The position numbers and the translations under genes are program-made. 64,000 bases of DNA, taken from contig NHZP01000003.1 in the NCBI GenBank assembly GCA_003313425.1, positions 62,001 to 126,000 of the forward strand, read 5' to 3'. The DNA is from Pseudopyrenochaeta lycopersici (Eukaryota > Ascomycota > Dothideomycetes > Pleosporales > Pseudopyrenochaetaceae). How positions within the stretch are numbered: the first letter of the stretch is position 1; each line of letters starts with the position of its first letter. Below are positions 23,101 to 34,617 of this stretch, in pieces. Under the pieces are notes generated by a model, which was not told the DNA's origin, ran no database searches, and saw only the letters and a program-made list of their open reading frames with translations.

Positions 23101-26100
23101 TAACGCCCTTTTACCTGAGTATAGTAGTAGTAGATTCTAATAACTTAGAAAACTAGATGCGAGCGCATAGATAGGGGAAGTACGTTCCTATACTAATATT
23201 AACACCCTAGAAAATAAGGATATTAGTAACATTACTTAAGCTAAGTATTACTAGGAAGTCTATCTTATTAATAATAAGTTAGATTTTAAAGACTTTTTAT
23301 ACTTATTTACTATATAAGACAGAAGTAAGTTATAAGCACAAAAGGACTATACTGCGTTATAACTTATCTTATTAAACGCGATAGCTAGTCTAGAAGTAAG
23401 CCTTAAAAGTATTATGTGTAAACTAAACTACTAAACTTAGAGCTAGCAAAGATAGTAGTTATAAGTTAATATAATATATAAGAAGGTAGCAGATAAAGTA
23501 AGGCTAATTAATAAGCCGCGCCCCCTAGAACTAATAAAATTTAGAAGAGAAGACTAGCTAGAAATCGCAGTTAAGAACTAGTTGCTTTGCTTAAGCCTAA
23601 AGGGACCTAGCCTAGGACCTTCTAATTATCTCTTTAAATAATAATACGCAGATTTTCTATAAGGGTCTCGCCTTACTTCTAAATAAATAAATTAACTAAA
23701 GCTTAGATCCCTGCAGGCCTAAGAAAAGTAGTTAATACTAGATATATTAATAAATTATAAAGTAGTAATAGCCTTTATCTTTACTAAATTAGGAAGGATT
23801 AGTAAAGACGTGTGCCTACTATATAAGATAAAGATAATACCTTATAAAGTATAGTAGGTTAAGTCTTTTCCTATACTAAGAGAGATTAAGGAAGAAGTAG
23901 TAGTAATATTTTAAGAAAGAATTAACTAAAGAACCCTTAAATAGTGTAATAGTTAGTATAGGAACCTGTAGTTCCTAGTTACTAAGAAAGATAAGAAGTA
24001 CTAGCTTATTAATAACGTAGTTTATATAAATAAGGTTTTAATATAGGATATAAATCTCCTACTAATAGCTAACAAACTTTTAGAATAATTTACTAGATAT
24101 AAGATCCTCTCTCTTATAGATCTATTTTTAGGATATAATTAGATTATACTTTACTCTAATAGTAAAGATATAACTATATTCTAAATACTAATTAGGTTAT
24201 TAAGATTATATATAATAGTTTAAGGAACTATAAACTTAGTTAGCGCTTTTTAGTAGATAATAATAAAAATTATAATTAGATATTAGCCTTATACTACGCT
24301 ATTCCTAGATAATATTACGTATAGTAGCTTAAAATTAACGTATAATAATAAAGAAGTATTACTAGGAGTTTAAAGATACGTACTAGAATATATCTAATAG
24401 CTAGATAAAGTACTTACTAATATTAAAAGAGCTAAGGCTATAGTCTTAAGAATAAAGTATTACTAGGGAATAGACAGGCTAAGTATTATTAGATATAAAG
24501 TAGGTACTAAAGGAAGGCACCTAGATTTCTAGAAAGTAGCTAAGATTTAAGAATAGCCTAAATATAGGAACGTAAAGGAAGTGCAGATATTCCTTAGAAT
24601 ATATATGTATTATTATATCTAGGTACTAAGTTTTACTATTTAAGTAAAACTATTATTTACCTTCTTATATAATAAAATAAAATAGGTATAGGAATTACTA
24701 TAATAAGAAGTAATGCAGGATCTAAAAGATAAAATTACTAATACTTCTATATTAGCTAGCCTAGATTATAAATATAGATAGAGATTCTACCTTAGGGTTA
24801 ATAGAAGTAAAGAAGGTGTAAGAGCTGTACTTAAATAAGAAGGTAAAGATAGGAAGTATTATCTTTATTAGTTTAAAAGTATAATATAGTTACAAGCTAA
24901 AAGTTAGTAGTATTTAACTAAGCTTAAATATAGGGTAGTACTATAAGTACTAAAGAAATTTAGAACTTAGCTATATAGGTAGAACTTTATAATTAAGATA
25001 GACGCGTAGACGTTAATTACGTAGTTAAACTAATTATTAGCTAAGACGCTAAGATCTATTATAAATAGATAGATAGCCGCAATTCTTATATAGGAATTTA
25101 ATATTAAGCACGTGCCTAGTAAAAAGTACGTAGTAGCTAACGTATTATCGCGGTACCTAAAACCTAATAGATAGGAACTACTAGATTAGATAGAGGATAA
25201 TTTAGAAGAATATATTTAAACACCTAATTAGTGTAATAGATAAGGCGCTACCTATTTAAGGACAGGCCTTAAAGAATAAATACTTAAATACTTTAGAAGA
25301 AATTACCTAATTCCTCTTATTACTAAAACTTCTACTTAATCTTATAAGAAAGGAACTTTAAGCATAGAAAAAGAAAGCTATAAACTTCTTTATTAGAGAT
25401 AGCTATCTATTTAGAAAAATATTATAAAATATTATAGTCTATAAAGTAGTTAATAACCCTAACTTATAAGTAGTAGCTATAAGTAACATCTATAAAGTTA
25501 TTAGATATTAAGGCGTTACAGGCGTATATAGTATAATAGTATAAAGGTATTAGTAGAAAAGTATATACAGCGATGTTAAGCTTTAAATATTAGCCTGTAA
25601 AGAATACTAACTAAGATCTTCTAAGCGCATAGTAGGTATACTTACTAATACCTATAGTTACGCGCTATAGGAAATAATTATAATTAATATAGTATATATG
25701 CTAGAGTAAAATAGAAAGAGATTTCTAGTCCTTGCTAGGGAATACCTATCTAGATAGGTTAAAGGTCGCGTAATCCCTAATAATAAGTCCTTAACTATTA
25801 CAAAGTTTATCTATAAAGAAATTATATGCAGATAGAGTATAATAAGGAAATTAGTAGTAGATAGAGGACCTAATTTTGCTAAAGTTATTATAGCCCTCGC
25901 TAAGATATACAAGATTAGGCGCGTCTAATTATTAGCTTATAACCCTTAAGTAATAGGTAAAATTAAAGGCAGTTATAAACTAATTATAAATACGCTTACT
26001 AAGTTACTAGGATTATAAGTTATAAATCTCCTAGCTGTGTTATTAGCGGATAGGATATTAATCTAGGAATAAACTAGGTATTTAGCCTTCTAACTTATTA

Positions 26101-26900
26101 CTAGACAAAACCTAGTCCTGCTAATTAAGCTGGCCTTACTAACCTAGTAGATACTTCCCTTCTGCTAAATTTATAATAAAGAATATCTTCTTATAGTACA
26201 AGTAATATAGATTAACCTTAGAGACTAGCTTATTAAAGAGGTAGTTATAAAAACTAAGCAAATGCGTGCAGTAAAAAAGAAATACTAGGACAATTATAAA
26301 GAAATTAAATAATAAGAGATAAAGGATAGAGACTTAGTCCTGCTATAGGATTTAATACGTAAGATTAACATATCTAGGTTAAGAAAACTAACTATAAGAT
26401 AGTTAGGTCTATATTAAATCTTAGAAGTATTTAAGAATTAAGGTACCTATAGACTTAAAGACCTTAATAAACTAAGGTTCGCTTACACTACGCTAGGTTA
26501 TTATTTAAAGCTATTTATCTAGAGAGACTTATTAAATATAGCTACTAAAGACTAAGGAAGAATAAAATTATAAGAACTATTATTATAGGAAGAGGTACAC
26601 CTCTTTTAAGAGCTACTAGCTTAGTTTAACTAGTCTTAAGATAAACTAGGCAATAACAAGCCTAAAGTAGAGGGAGGTTACCTATAAAACCTTAAATCTA
26701 GAAAATTAGTTAATTAAGACCTAGTTATAATATTAGATATAGTAACCTACCTAAACTATATATTAGTCTAAGTTATACTAAGGAGGTTAATAATAATAAA
26801 GAAAGAGGCGTATTCTAAAGAATTTATAGATTCTAAATCTAATATAACGTCTAAAGATAAACTATTATAAGCTAAGAGATAGCTAAAAGTCTTTAAGTAA
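20150..26900 (+). pseudogene. Outer element gag-pol relic (Gypsy type)
   Basis: Read through RIP stops on the plus strand. Gag-like protein is at about 20150-21250 (FNRTNVTKFLKSYN, YVIPNFYNNKYSNFIKRS, LFY, GLPAKDREDVLIRIHNSLEG), resembling fungal Gypsy gag proteins that begin with a DGTxVTxFL motif. A protease-like IVKYLINTGSQINLLRLS is near 22735-22800, with Asn in place of the catalytic Asp. RT is at about 23990-24360 with LSLIDLFLGYN and FLDNIT, one of the paired Asp changed. Integrase is at about 25280-26300 (LVVDRGPNFAKVIIALAKIY). The clade differs from the nested chromovirus. Inactive. Confidence 0.75.
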
Positions 26901-27249
26901 GGGAGGGAGAGGTAATATAAGTAAGTAAAATTACCTTATATATTTATAATATAATAGGAAATAAACAGGTAGTAAGCTGTTATAGATATAAATTTTAGAT
27001 ACCTAGCGTAGGTGTTAGCTAATTAGAATCTACTCTAGGTGCAACTAGCGTAACCTAGGAAACCCTGTAATTAGCTAACGCGCTAACTTTACGTTTACGC
27101 CTACTAATAATAAAATAAATAGTTAAAAAGTAACAAAAATTACTAGTCGTAATTAGTGTAGGTAAAGGTAAAGTTAAGAAATAATGTACAGTAATAAAAG
27201 GATAAAAACCCCGCCTGCGAAGCTTATTACTTCCCTTTTTTAATAATTA

Positions 27250-30200
27250 ATATCTTGCTAGTAGCTAACTATTAACCTTTACTAGACGCTGCTATATTTT
27301 ATAAACTAGTTTAACTAAGCAAACAATTATAAGCAGTTCTAGGAGGGACCTACTAGGCACTCTACCTTAACGATCTATCGTGCTAAAACTCCTACTGCTG
27401 CCTTAAACTCTAGGCTTATTAGATAAGTTAGTAACTTAATTAAATATATCTAACTAGCCTTAATTAACGCAGTAAATCACGCGTGTGCCTAATTACAGTA
27501 TTAATTTCTAGAATTACAGATAATACGTTATACCTTAGAAGGGCAGGACTACGTTTAAAGACTTCTACAAAGAGCTGGTTAAGTAACTATCGCACGTTTA
27601 GAAATATATAGTAACTAAATAGATAATCTCTTATAGCTTATACGTTAATAAACTCCTTAACCTAGTTAGTGCAGCTGCTTAGGTATTTAAGAATAACGCG
27701 GCCCCTATAGCTAAATTTAGAGGTGTGCACTAGTTTAACGCCTGGTTTCCTATAGTTAAAGATATTAAGGACTATTAAGCTAAGTAAAGTAATAAGCTAT
27801 AATTAGCTATAAGCTACCTTAAGAGCTTACATAGGCCTCTTTCTAATTAGGTTATTAGTGTATATATAAGTTTAGTTATATACAGCTATTTAGGAGTTAC
27901 TAACCTTATATTCCTCCTATAATAAGTTAAGATTATAGACCTTATACTATACCTTAATATAGAACTTATCCTATAACTCTAAGATCTAAAGAAGCGTTAA
28001 GATAAGTTTATAAACGTAACTAATATTAGTAATATAAAAGTAACCTTATAAATAATCTCTACCTATATAACTTAGTTATTAGATAATAAGAACTTAAGGG
28101 CGTTAGCTACTAAGAACAGGGTCTAAAAAGGTAACACGGACGTTTATACTCGTGCGCGTAAGAATAATAATAAGTACCTATTCTAGAAAGGAGTACTAAA
28201 ATAGTTTAGGAAGCTTAAATATTTAAGTAAGACGCGCGCTAATATAGTTATAAAGGATAACTAATAGCTTATTAAATAAGGACTCTAGATATATGCGTGT
28301 GGGCTTATTATCTCTTAGATTCGCGCTGTTAAAGCTGCGAGATTAAGTAGGTAATTAAGCTAGTCCTCCTACTAAGGCAGCCTAGGAGTATAGTTACCTA
28401 TTAAGCCTTAGCAACTCTAAAGTAAGTCGCGATTAATTAGGAGCTATTAGTATTTATAGTACGCGTCTATTAATAAGATTATCTAGTCCTCTTAACTTAC
28501 TTCTTATCTAGAGGTAGAACTAATCTAATTAAATAATATTAGGGTAACCTTAAGAAAAGATATTACATATCTAGGTAACTAATTATAATTAATGCTATTA
28601 GCCCTAGGACTAATTAGCTTAAAGTAAACTCGCGCAGCTACTAAATTTAGAGATATCTAAGGAGGGATGCTCAAAGCGCTTAACGCGAACCTAGATATCC
28701 TAGAAAGTATTAAAGGATAAGAAGATTCTATTATTTTAGCTTTTACCCTACACACTTCTTATAAGTATAAGAATAAGAAATCTATTATAGCTAAGATACT
28801 TTTATAAATAAAGCTATATAGGAAAGTTAAGATCTAGAAGTAGTTTAAACTCCTAGAGGAATAGTACTATAAGACTATTAACTATAGTTAACTATTAGAT
28901 AAGTAAAGTAACTACGTACCTAATCCTAATTATATCTATTACTTTTACTCTACCTATATTATATCTTACGTAGGGGTGTTCTATTACAGTATAAACTACT
29001 ATTAGATCTAGGAAGTCTTACTTATTTTATACTTTTATAAAGATAAGATTAGAGAATATTAAGCTAACCTAGTTATATAAGTCTTTTTTATAAAGTTATA
29101 CTAAGGTAGCCGCACCTATAAGGATCTTAATAGCTACTAATATAGGCTTATTTAGACTATACCTAATATTAACTAGAAAGTATTTATAGAGATAATAAAG
29201 CTTTAACCTTTAATTAATAAATTTAAATAAATAGGGAGTATTATCTGTAACGTCTTTAGCTAGATCTAGAAAGATAAGGAACTAGTTAAAATTATTAATA
29301 AAAGCTTTAAGATATATAACTACTATACTCGCTAGATTAGTAGTAAAGATAACCTTAGTTAGGGACGTACGATATATTACTTGTTGCCGCAGCAGCTAGT
29401 CTGCAGAGATCTTAAATATTACCTAATCTATATAGCTATTTAAAGAGAGTTTTACTTTATCTTATACTTATACTACGCTAAATATATAAAACTAAGTAAT
29501 AAGACTTACTTCTACTACGTTAATCTTAATATTACTTAAGTAGTTTACTCTAGACGCAGAGTAGACATAATTTAAGGCAGTGTCTCTTTTAATAATAAGG
29601 ATAAATATAACTATACTAAGATATTACTAAGCTTCTATAATATTATTAATAGTTACTAAGAATAGCGTAAGAACTTAGGTTAAGATAATAGTATAAGGCT
29701 AATTAAATTATAGAGTAATACTACACACTTCCTACAGAAACTAAGGGAGAAGTAGCCTAATGTATAATAGACAAAGCAGCTATATAAATAAGGTAAGGTA
29801 AGGATTTTAGATCTACGCCTGCCTTATAGCTTAACTAGACTATCTACTATTAAATAATAAACTATGCTACCTTAGTATGTAAAAGTTAATAATATAGAAA
29901 CTATAGAGGTTTCTAAGATAGGTAGCTACTAATTAATTATAACTACTTATTAGCACCTTACTAATGCCCTATACACGCCCTCTAGTTACCTAAATAAATA
30001 TAGAGGTATTAAATAGCCTTTCCTAAGAGCTACGTAACCTATTTATAGTTATCCTATCTTATAAGTAGTAGGTAGCCTCGTTAGGTAGGATAACCCTATT
30101 ATTTAAGACGCTATGCACGATATCTTTAACCTAGATATAAGTACCTATAAAGATATTATAGCAGAAATCTAAGCTAGCTAAAAAGAGACTGTAAGGATAG

Positions 30201-30830
30201 TAAAACGTTACTAGGAGATTATTAAGATATACAAAGAAGCTGCGTATTAATTAGATAGTAAGATTCCTTCTTAGTCCTACTTCTTTAATAAAGGAAAGCA
30301 CCTAGCTTAGATAAGTAAATAGTACGTTTATAATAGAGAGGTTAATAAGGATATAGCTTTATTATAACTCCTTAATAAATTAAGCTAGGAGAAATAAGCT
30401 TAGCCTAATGCGCTTAACTAATAAACAGCGTCTCTAAGTACTTATTACCCTTATAGTAGACTTTATTAGCAGGTTTACTATTAAGCCTGTTAAGTTCGCT
30501 AGTAAGCATGTCGCTGCCAACTCCTTACCTTACTAGGCTTCCTGTCACCCATAATAAGCTTTATAAGAACCTACCGCTAACAACTAATCCTACTAGGAAG
30601 TTAACTTAGCAGCTAGGAAGGAGCGAGGGAAGTAAGGGGACTTAACGCAGCTAGCAGATTTAGAGCTAAAAGGTTAAGTAAATCTAAGAGATAGAGGATA
30701 AGGAGTAAGAGATATAAGAAGATAAGGTATAAGTTAGGAGACAGTCTAAGATCTCTTTCCTTTATAGTTATTTATATTCTATATTAGGTTAAGTTAACCT
30801 TTTTCCTTTATTATTTTCTTTTATTTTACC
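27250..30830 (+). other. Unassigned coding-like relic between pol and the right LTR
   Basis: Long plus-strand stretches keep codon-like structure broken only by RIP-type TAG/TAA. Examples are LIKYI, LALINAVNHAC near 27440-27490, QEYSYLLSLSNSK near 28380, a tract near 28950-29400, and DNPVI, DAMHDIFNLDISTYKDII near 30090-30170 with a helical, Gln/Glu-rich tail. I recognise no domain. It may be a third reading frame of the outer element, or cargo. Confidence 0.45.
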
Positions 30831-30884
30831 TCTTATAATAGGATGCTAAGCTTTATAGGGCAAAGCTCTTAAGTAGGGGAGGTA

Positions 30885-31212
30885 TATGCTAATGCACTTA
30901 GTAACGTAGTTACTAAGGGTATCTTAGCTAGGATTAGGTAGGCTTAGCTAGGAAATCTAGGTATAAAGGTAGATAGATAGGACCTCCTTAGGAGGTATTA
31001 AATTAACTAAGTATTACCTACGCTGTACTGTTAAGTCCTGCTTCACTAGAGTCTCGATTATTCAATTCATCGTTGCCTATCTACCTTTGTCTACCTCGTT
31101 ACCCGTCCCCGCACCTCACCATCTCAACCAACACGAGATGCTCTGCTGCTTCCACTGCGCGCAAGGCTACCATCAAAAGAGAGAAGTTGGCTGAGGCCTC
31201 TGTTCCTGCACA
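30885..31212 (+). repeat. Outer element 3' LTR
   Basis: Begins TATGCTAATGCAC and ends TTCCTGCACA. Its right half (31040-31212) is nearly free of RIP changes (for example CATCTCAACCAACACGAGAT) while its left half is mutated, the mirror image of the 5' LTR. Confidence 0.85.
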
Positions 31213-31902
31213 GTATTACTTTAATATTAAAAGTTATTACTAGCTCTAATACTACTAGATAAGTAACTATTATATAGCTTAGTAACTATAACTAAATAAT
31301 AATTAAGTATATAAGTACTATAGACTATATACTACTTTTCTTTTTTATTCTTAAAAGTAAAGTTTACTAAGCGTTATAGTATAGTCTTAAGCTTAAGCTA
31401 CTTAGTAACTAAAGTATTAGTATAAGTAATAATAGATAAATAACTAATAACTTTAGCTTTACTTAGTTAAAGTATTTTAATATTCTTATAACTAAATATA
31501 TAATTAGAAACTATTACTTTCTTATACTAAATAGCTATAGTAGCTATATAATACTTATATTTAATACTTACTATATAGAGAAGAATATTATTACTCTTTA
31601 TATACTTCTTTATATATCTTATAAGGTATAGCCTCTTAATATTAGTAACTTCTTACTTATTAAGATAGTATATAAATAAGTAATAGATAACTTTATATAC
31701 TAATAAGTATAGTTTATTAAATAAAAATAAGTTTCTCTATATATATTTTTATATATATAACTATTTTCTTAACTTTAAATATCTTTAGAAGCTTTTAAGT
31801 AATAAGCTTAGTTTATTTTTATCTTAAACGCGTTTTATTAATACTAATAGTTATTTATATACTATCTCTTTTATAAATAGTAGTAATAGCTAAAGCTATT
31901 TG
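31213..31902. other. AT-rich RIP-degraded DNA
   Basis: No open frame, almost no CpA/TpG, and no recognisable element. It begins with GTAT, the outer element's duplicated target. Confidence 0.6.
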
Positions 31903-32112
31903 TAGAGGAAAAAGGGAGAGCTTGGTAACAGTTACCCAGGTGATCTATGAGATGGACTACTGTTTTATCTAGGAGGCTTAGGAGAGCTAGCTATATAGAG
32001 GAGAGCTGAGCACGGCCTATTACAGGGGCCATTATACGGTAGGAGCGTGAGCAGCGTGTACGCGTGCGTGAGCGCGTACGTGATCGCGCACGTGATCGTG
32101 CACGTGAGTCTA

Positions 32113-33464
32113 CAGTGACCCCGCAAAAGTTTCCGCCACACTAGTCGCGACGCGTTCCCTCACAACATCTCCTTCTCAACTTTCAAGTATTATAACTATG
32201 CCACCACGTTGCTAAATTTTATAAGAAATAGACTAAAATACGCGCAGAGGCCCTAATTTAACAGTCTAGCAGCGAGATCAAATTATTAGGATGCTGCATG
32301 GTGGTTCTACAGTTGCTTAAGTTGCTGACGCGTATGGCTGGAGTAAACGCGCTATACGCGACCTTAGGAAGAAATATTACTAAACAGGCACAACTGCAGA
32401 TAAACCTCGCAGCAGCTAGCTACCTATACTATTGCTTTATTAAAAGAAGGTTATCTATCGCAAAGCACGTGCGCAGCTAAAAATTAAGTACAAAGAGCTA
32501 GCTGAAGTGGTAGTAGTTATGAATCCAGATGGCACCTCTTTGAAGCCGCCTAGCTCTAGCACACTATCCTAATACCTTAAAAGATAAGGCCTTACTAAAT
32601 CTCCTTATAAAAAGCGTCCTAAGCTCTATTACGGGGATGCGTTAAGGCGCCTTAAGTTCTGTAAGGAGTACTCTTAATTCCCGTAGTATTAGCGCACGCT
32701 TAAGTTCTTTAACGAATGCTTAGTTTAGAAGGGCTTAGGGCAAAACTAAGAGTAGGTTTTTTAAAATTTATAAGAGAAATAGAAGATAATAATACTCTAA
32801 ACCTATAGCTGCAGTAAAAAGGTGTTATAAATAGTATAGGGTTTAATATAGTTAGATGAACGTAGGTGTGCCTAGAGAAGTCCTCTAGTTATAATAGAGC
32901 GTGATTTTAATGCTCTAAAGTATAGGTACTCTGCTAAAAGTTACATTAAGGCCTTAAATAAAGGGCTTCTACTATCTTAGCGTCGTTCTCAGCTTTTTAT
33001 GCAGGATAACGCGCGCATACACACAGCTGTAGCGACGCGTGAGTTTCTGCGCGAGCACCACATCACTACTATTAAATGGCTAGTATACTCACCTAATCTT
33101 AACCTAATTAAGCACCTCTGGTAGTATCTAAAGAAACGCATGTACAAATTCTATCTATAATATAATAATTACAGCTAAGCTATAGAAGAGTAGGATAGCT
33201 TTTGCAGTGTATTAAAAGAGTGCTGGCGGCGCATACTAGCTAAGCTTATTAAGCGCCTTATCTTAAGTATACGACAACGAATTACTGCATGTAAAAAGGC
33301 ACGAGGATGGCAAACAAAATATTAAACATCTATGCAACTCTTAACCTAAAAAAATAATTAATTATATAATATTTTGGCTGAGATATATGGTGTTGAAGTT
33401 TGGTGTACATGTGCTTGAGAGGGTGGCTCGTGCATGCGCGGCGGAAACTTTTGCGGGGTCACTG
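32113..33464 (+). mobile_element. Tc1/mariner element, 1352 bp, complete ends
   Basis: Perfect 25-bp terminal inverted repeats (32113-32137 and 33440-33464) begin CAGTGACCCCGC. Both sides carry the TA duplication (32111-32112 and 33465-33466). The unoccupied version of the site exists in the repeat copy at about 1750, which proves the insertion boundaries. The interior holds a degraded transposase. The TIR sequence differs from that of the mariner at 13040-19937, so this is a second family. Confidence 0.95.
32198..33325 (+). pseudogene. Tc1-type transposase relic of the 1352-bp mariner
   Basis: From ATG 32198 to the stop at 33325, the plus strand reads (with about twenty stops) QRDQIIRMLHGGSTVA and ADAYGWSKRAIRDLRKKY, a helix-turn-helix region. 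It continues with KKRPKLYYGDALRRLKFCKEY, then FMQDNARIHTAVATREFLRE at about 33000-33060, TIKWLVYSPNLNLIKHLW, and the C-terminal ARGWQTKY. QDN and SPxLNxIxHLW are the second and third catalytic blocks of Tc1/DD34-type transposases. The third acidic residue is Lys (IKHLW) and the preceding Asp is Asn, both explicable by G-to-A RIP changes. Inactive. Confidence 0.88.
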
Positions 33465-33632
33465 TACCTTCAGGTGTCTCCTGCGTGAGCTTGCCCATTA
33501 GCTTGCACGTGAGCGCGCACGTGAGCGCGCACGTGAATGTACACATAAGTACGTGTCTCTCCAGGGTAAGCTCCCACGTCACCGCGCACGTGAGCCTACC
33601 GTACCCCAGGTCACAGCGCGTTGTTTGCAACA

Positions 33633-34617
33633 CTATTTAAATAATAAAAATACTTTATACTACTAATTAACTTAATTAATAGGCCTACTTTATATATAAG
33701 CTCCTTTAATATTAATAATAAAGCTTTGTAAGTAAAGCTCTTACTTAGCTTATTAAAGGCTATTAGCTAGCTATAAACTTAGCTATAATTTTAGTAAAGA
33801 AAATAGTAAACTTTATACTTTAAATACGCGTTTATAGTATAAGAAAGATAAATAGTAATAATATATTATAGCTAAAGAAGCTTTATAAGTTAAAGTAGGT
33901 TATATATTAGCTATAGCTACTAAAATAGCCTTAAACTTAAGAGTAGAGCGTAAAGCTTCTTAGCTTTAGTAATAAGTACTACTAACTTATAGTAAATATA
34001 GAGTTTAGAGTTATAATTACATCTTATATAGATAGAGATAGAGGATACTATTACTATATCTACTAGGAAATTTACTGCGTAGTTGTCGCGTTATTATGTA
34101 TTAAGATCTGCCTGTTTTAATAAGGTGGGCCGGCGACTGGTGTTAGCTGGCCAGTGGTAGAACACGTAAATCCGCTTCGTGTTAGATTAGATTAGATTAG
34201 ATTATGGAATCTAATAAATCTAAATTATAATTACTACTACTATATTATAGTAGAGATTAGAGAATAAGATATTATAGTGCTAATGCGTAAGCTATATTTA
34301 CTAGCTAAGCAGAATAGCTAATTCTAAGTAAATTTTTTATATTATTACAAAGATAATTCTAAGTACAGGATAATAGATACCCTATAAATACGCTATAAGG
34401 ATTATAGCTATTTAATTCTATATAAAACGAGCCTAAAGTAATAAAGTCTAAGTTATGAGGCGTTAAAGGTGTTATACCTTGTTTAAAAAAAAGCTATCAA
34501 TATCATCATAATCAAAGAGACATTGAGACGAATCCTACTAAATTCATACAGCGAGTGCAGCTACAATGTGCTCTCTCATAGGAGGTAGGTCGTAAGTTCG
34601 AACGAAGATATAGATCA
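33633..34617. other. AT-rich RIP-degraded DNA and boundary of the transposon block
   Basis: No gene. A short microsatellite of AGATT units lies at 34182-34206. A GC-richer patch (about 34125-34180) with GGCCGGCGACTGG and GCTGGCCAG may be a transposon end. RIP character ends at about 34480, just before the regulator gene. Confidence 0.6.

Larger units (their letters stand above)
12522..31212 (+). mobile_element. Outer LTR retrotransposon, RIP-degraded and hosting nested elements
   Basis: Two direct repeats of about 327 bp (12522-12848 and 30885-31212) bound the element. GTAT precedes the left one and follows the right one, giving a 4-bp target duplication (5 bp if the first T is counted). A purine-rich tract (AAGTAGGGGAGG) directly precedes the right LTR. 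Gag, protease, RT and integrase traces run on the plus strand from about 20150 to 26600. A further coding-like relic follows to about 30800. Removing the inserted mariner plus Gypsy leaves an element of roughly 11.8 kb, large for a fungal Gypsy. All frames are closed by RIP-type stops. Confidence 0.78.
31903..33632. repeat. CACGTG-rich short dispersed repeat, copy 2 (split by mariner)
   Basis: The two arms, 31903-32112 and 33465-33632, together are the reverse complement of the repeat at 1579-1953, with clear but imperfect identity. A 1352-bp mariner interrupts it at a TA. The outer limits match copy 1 (GAGGAAAAAGGG on the left, GTTTGCAAC on the right). Confidence 0.88.

Noticed and set aside
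19945..27250. A separate fourth LTR element around the outer gag-pol
   Set aside because: Although a purine-rich tract occurs near 26895, I found no repeated LTR pair at 19945-20150 and 26900-27250, so gag-pol is assigned to the outer element.
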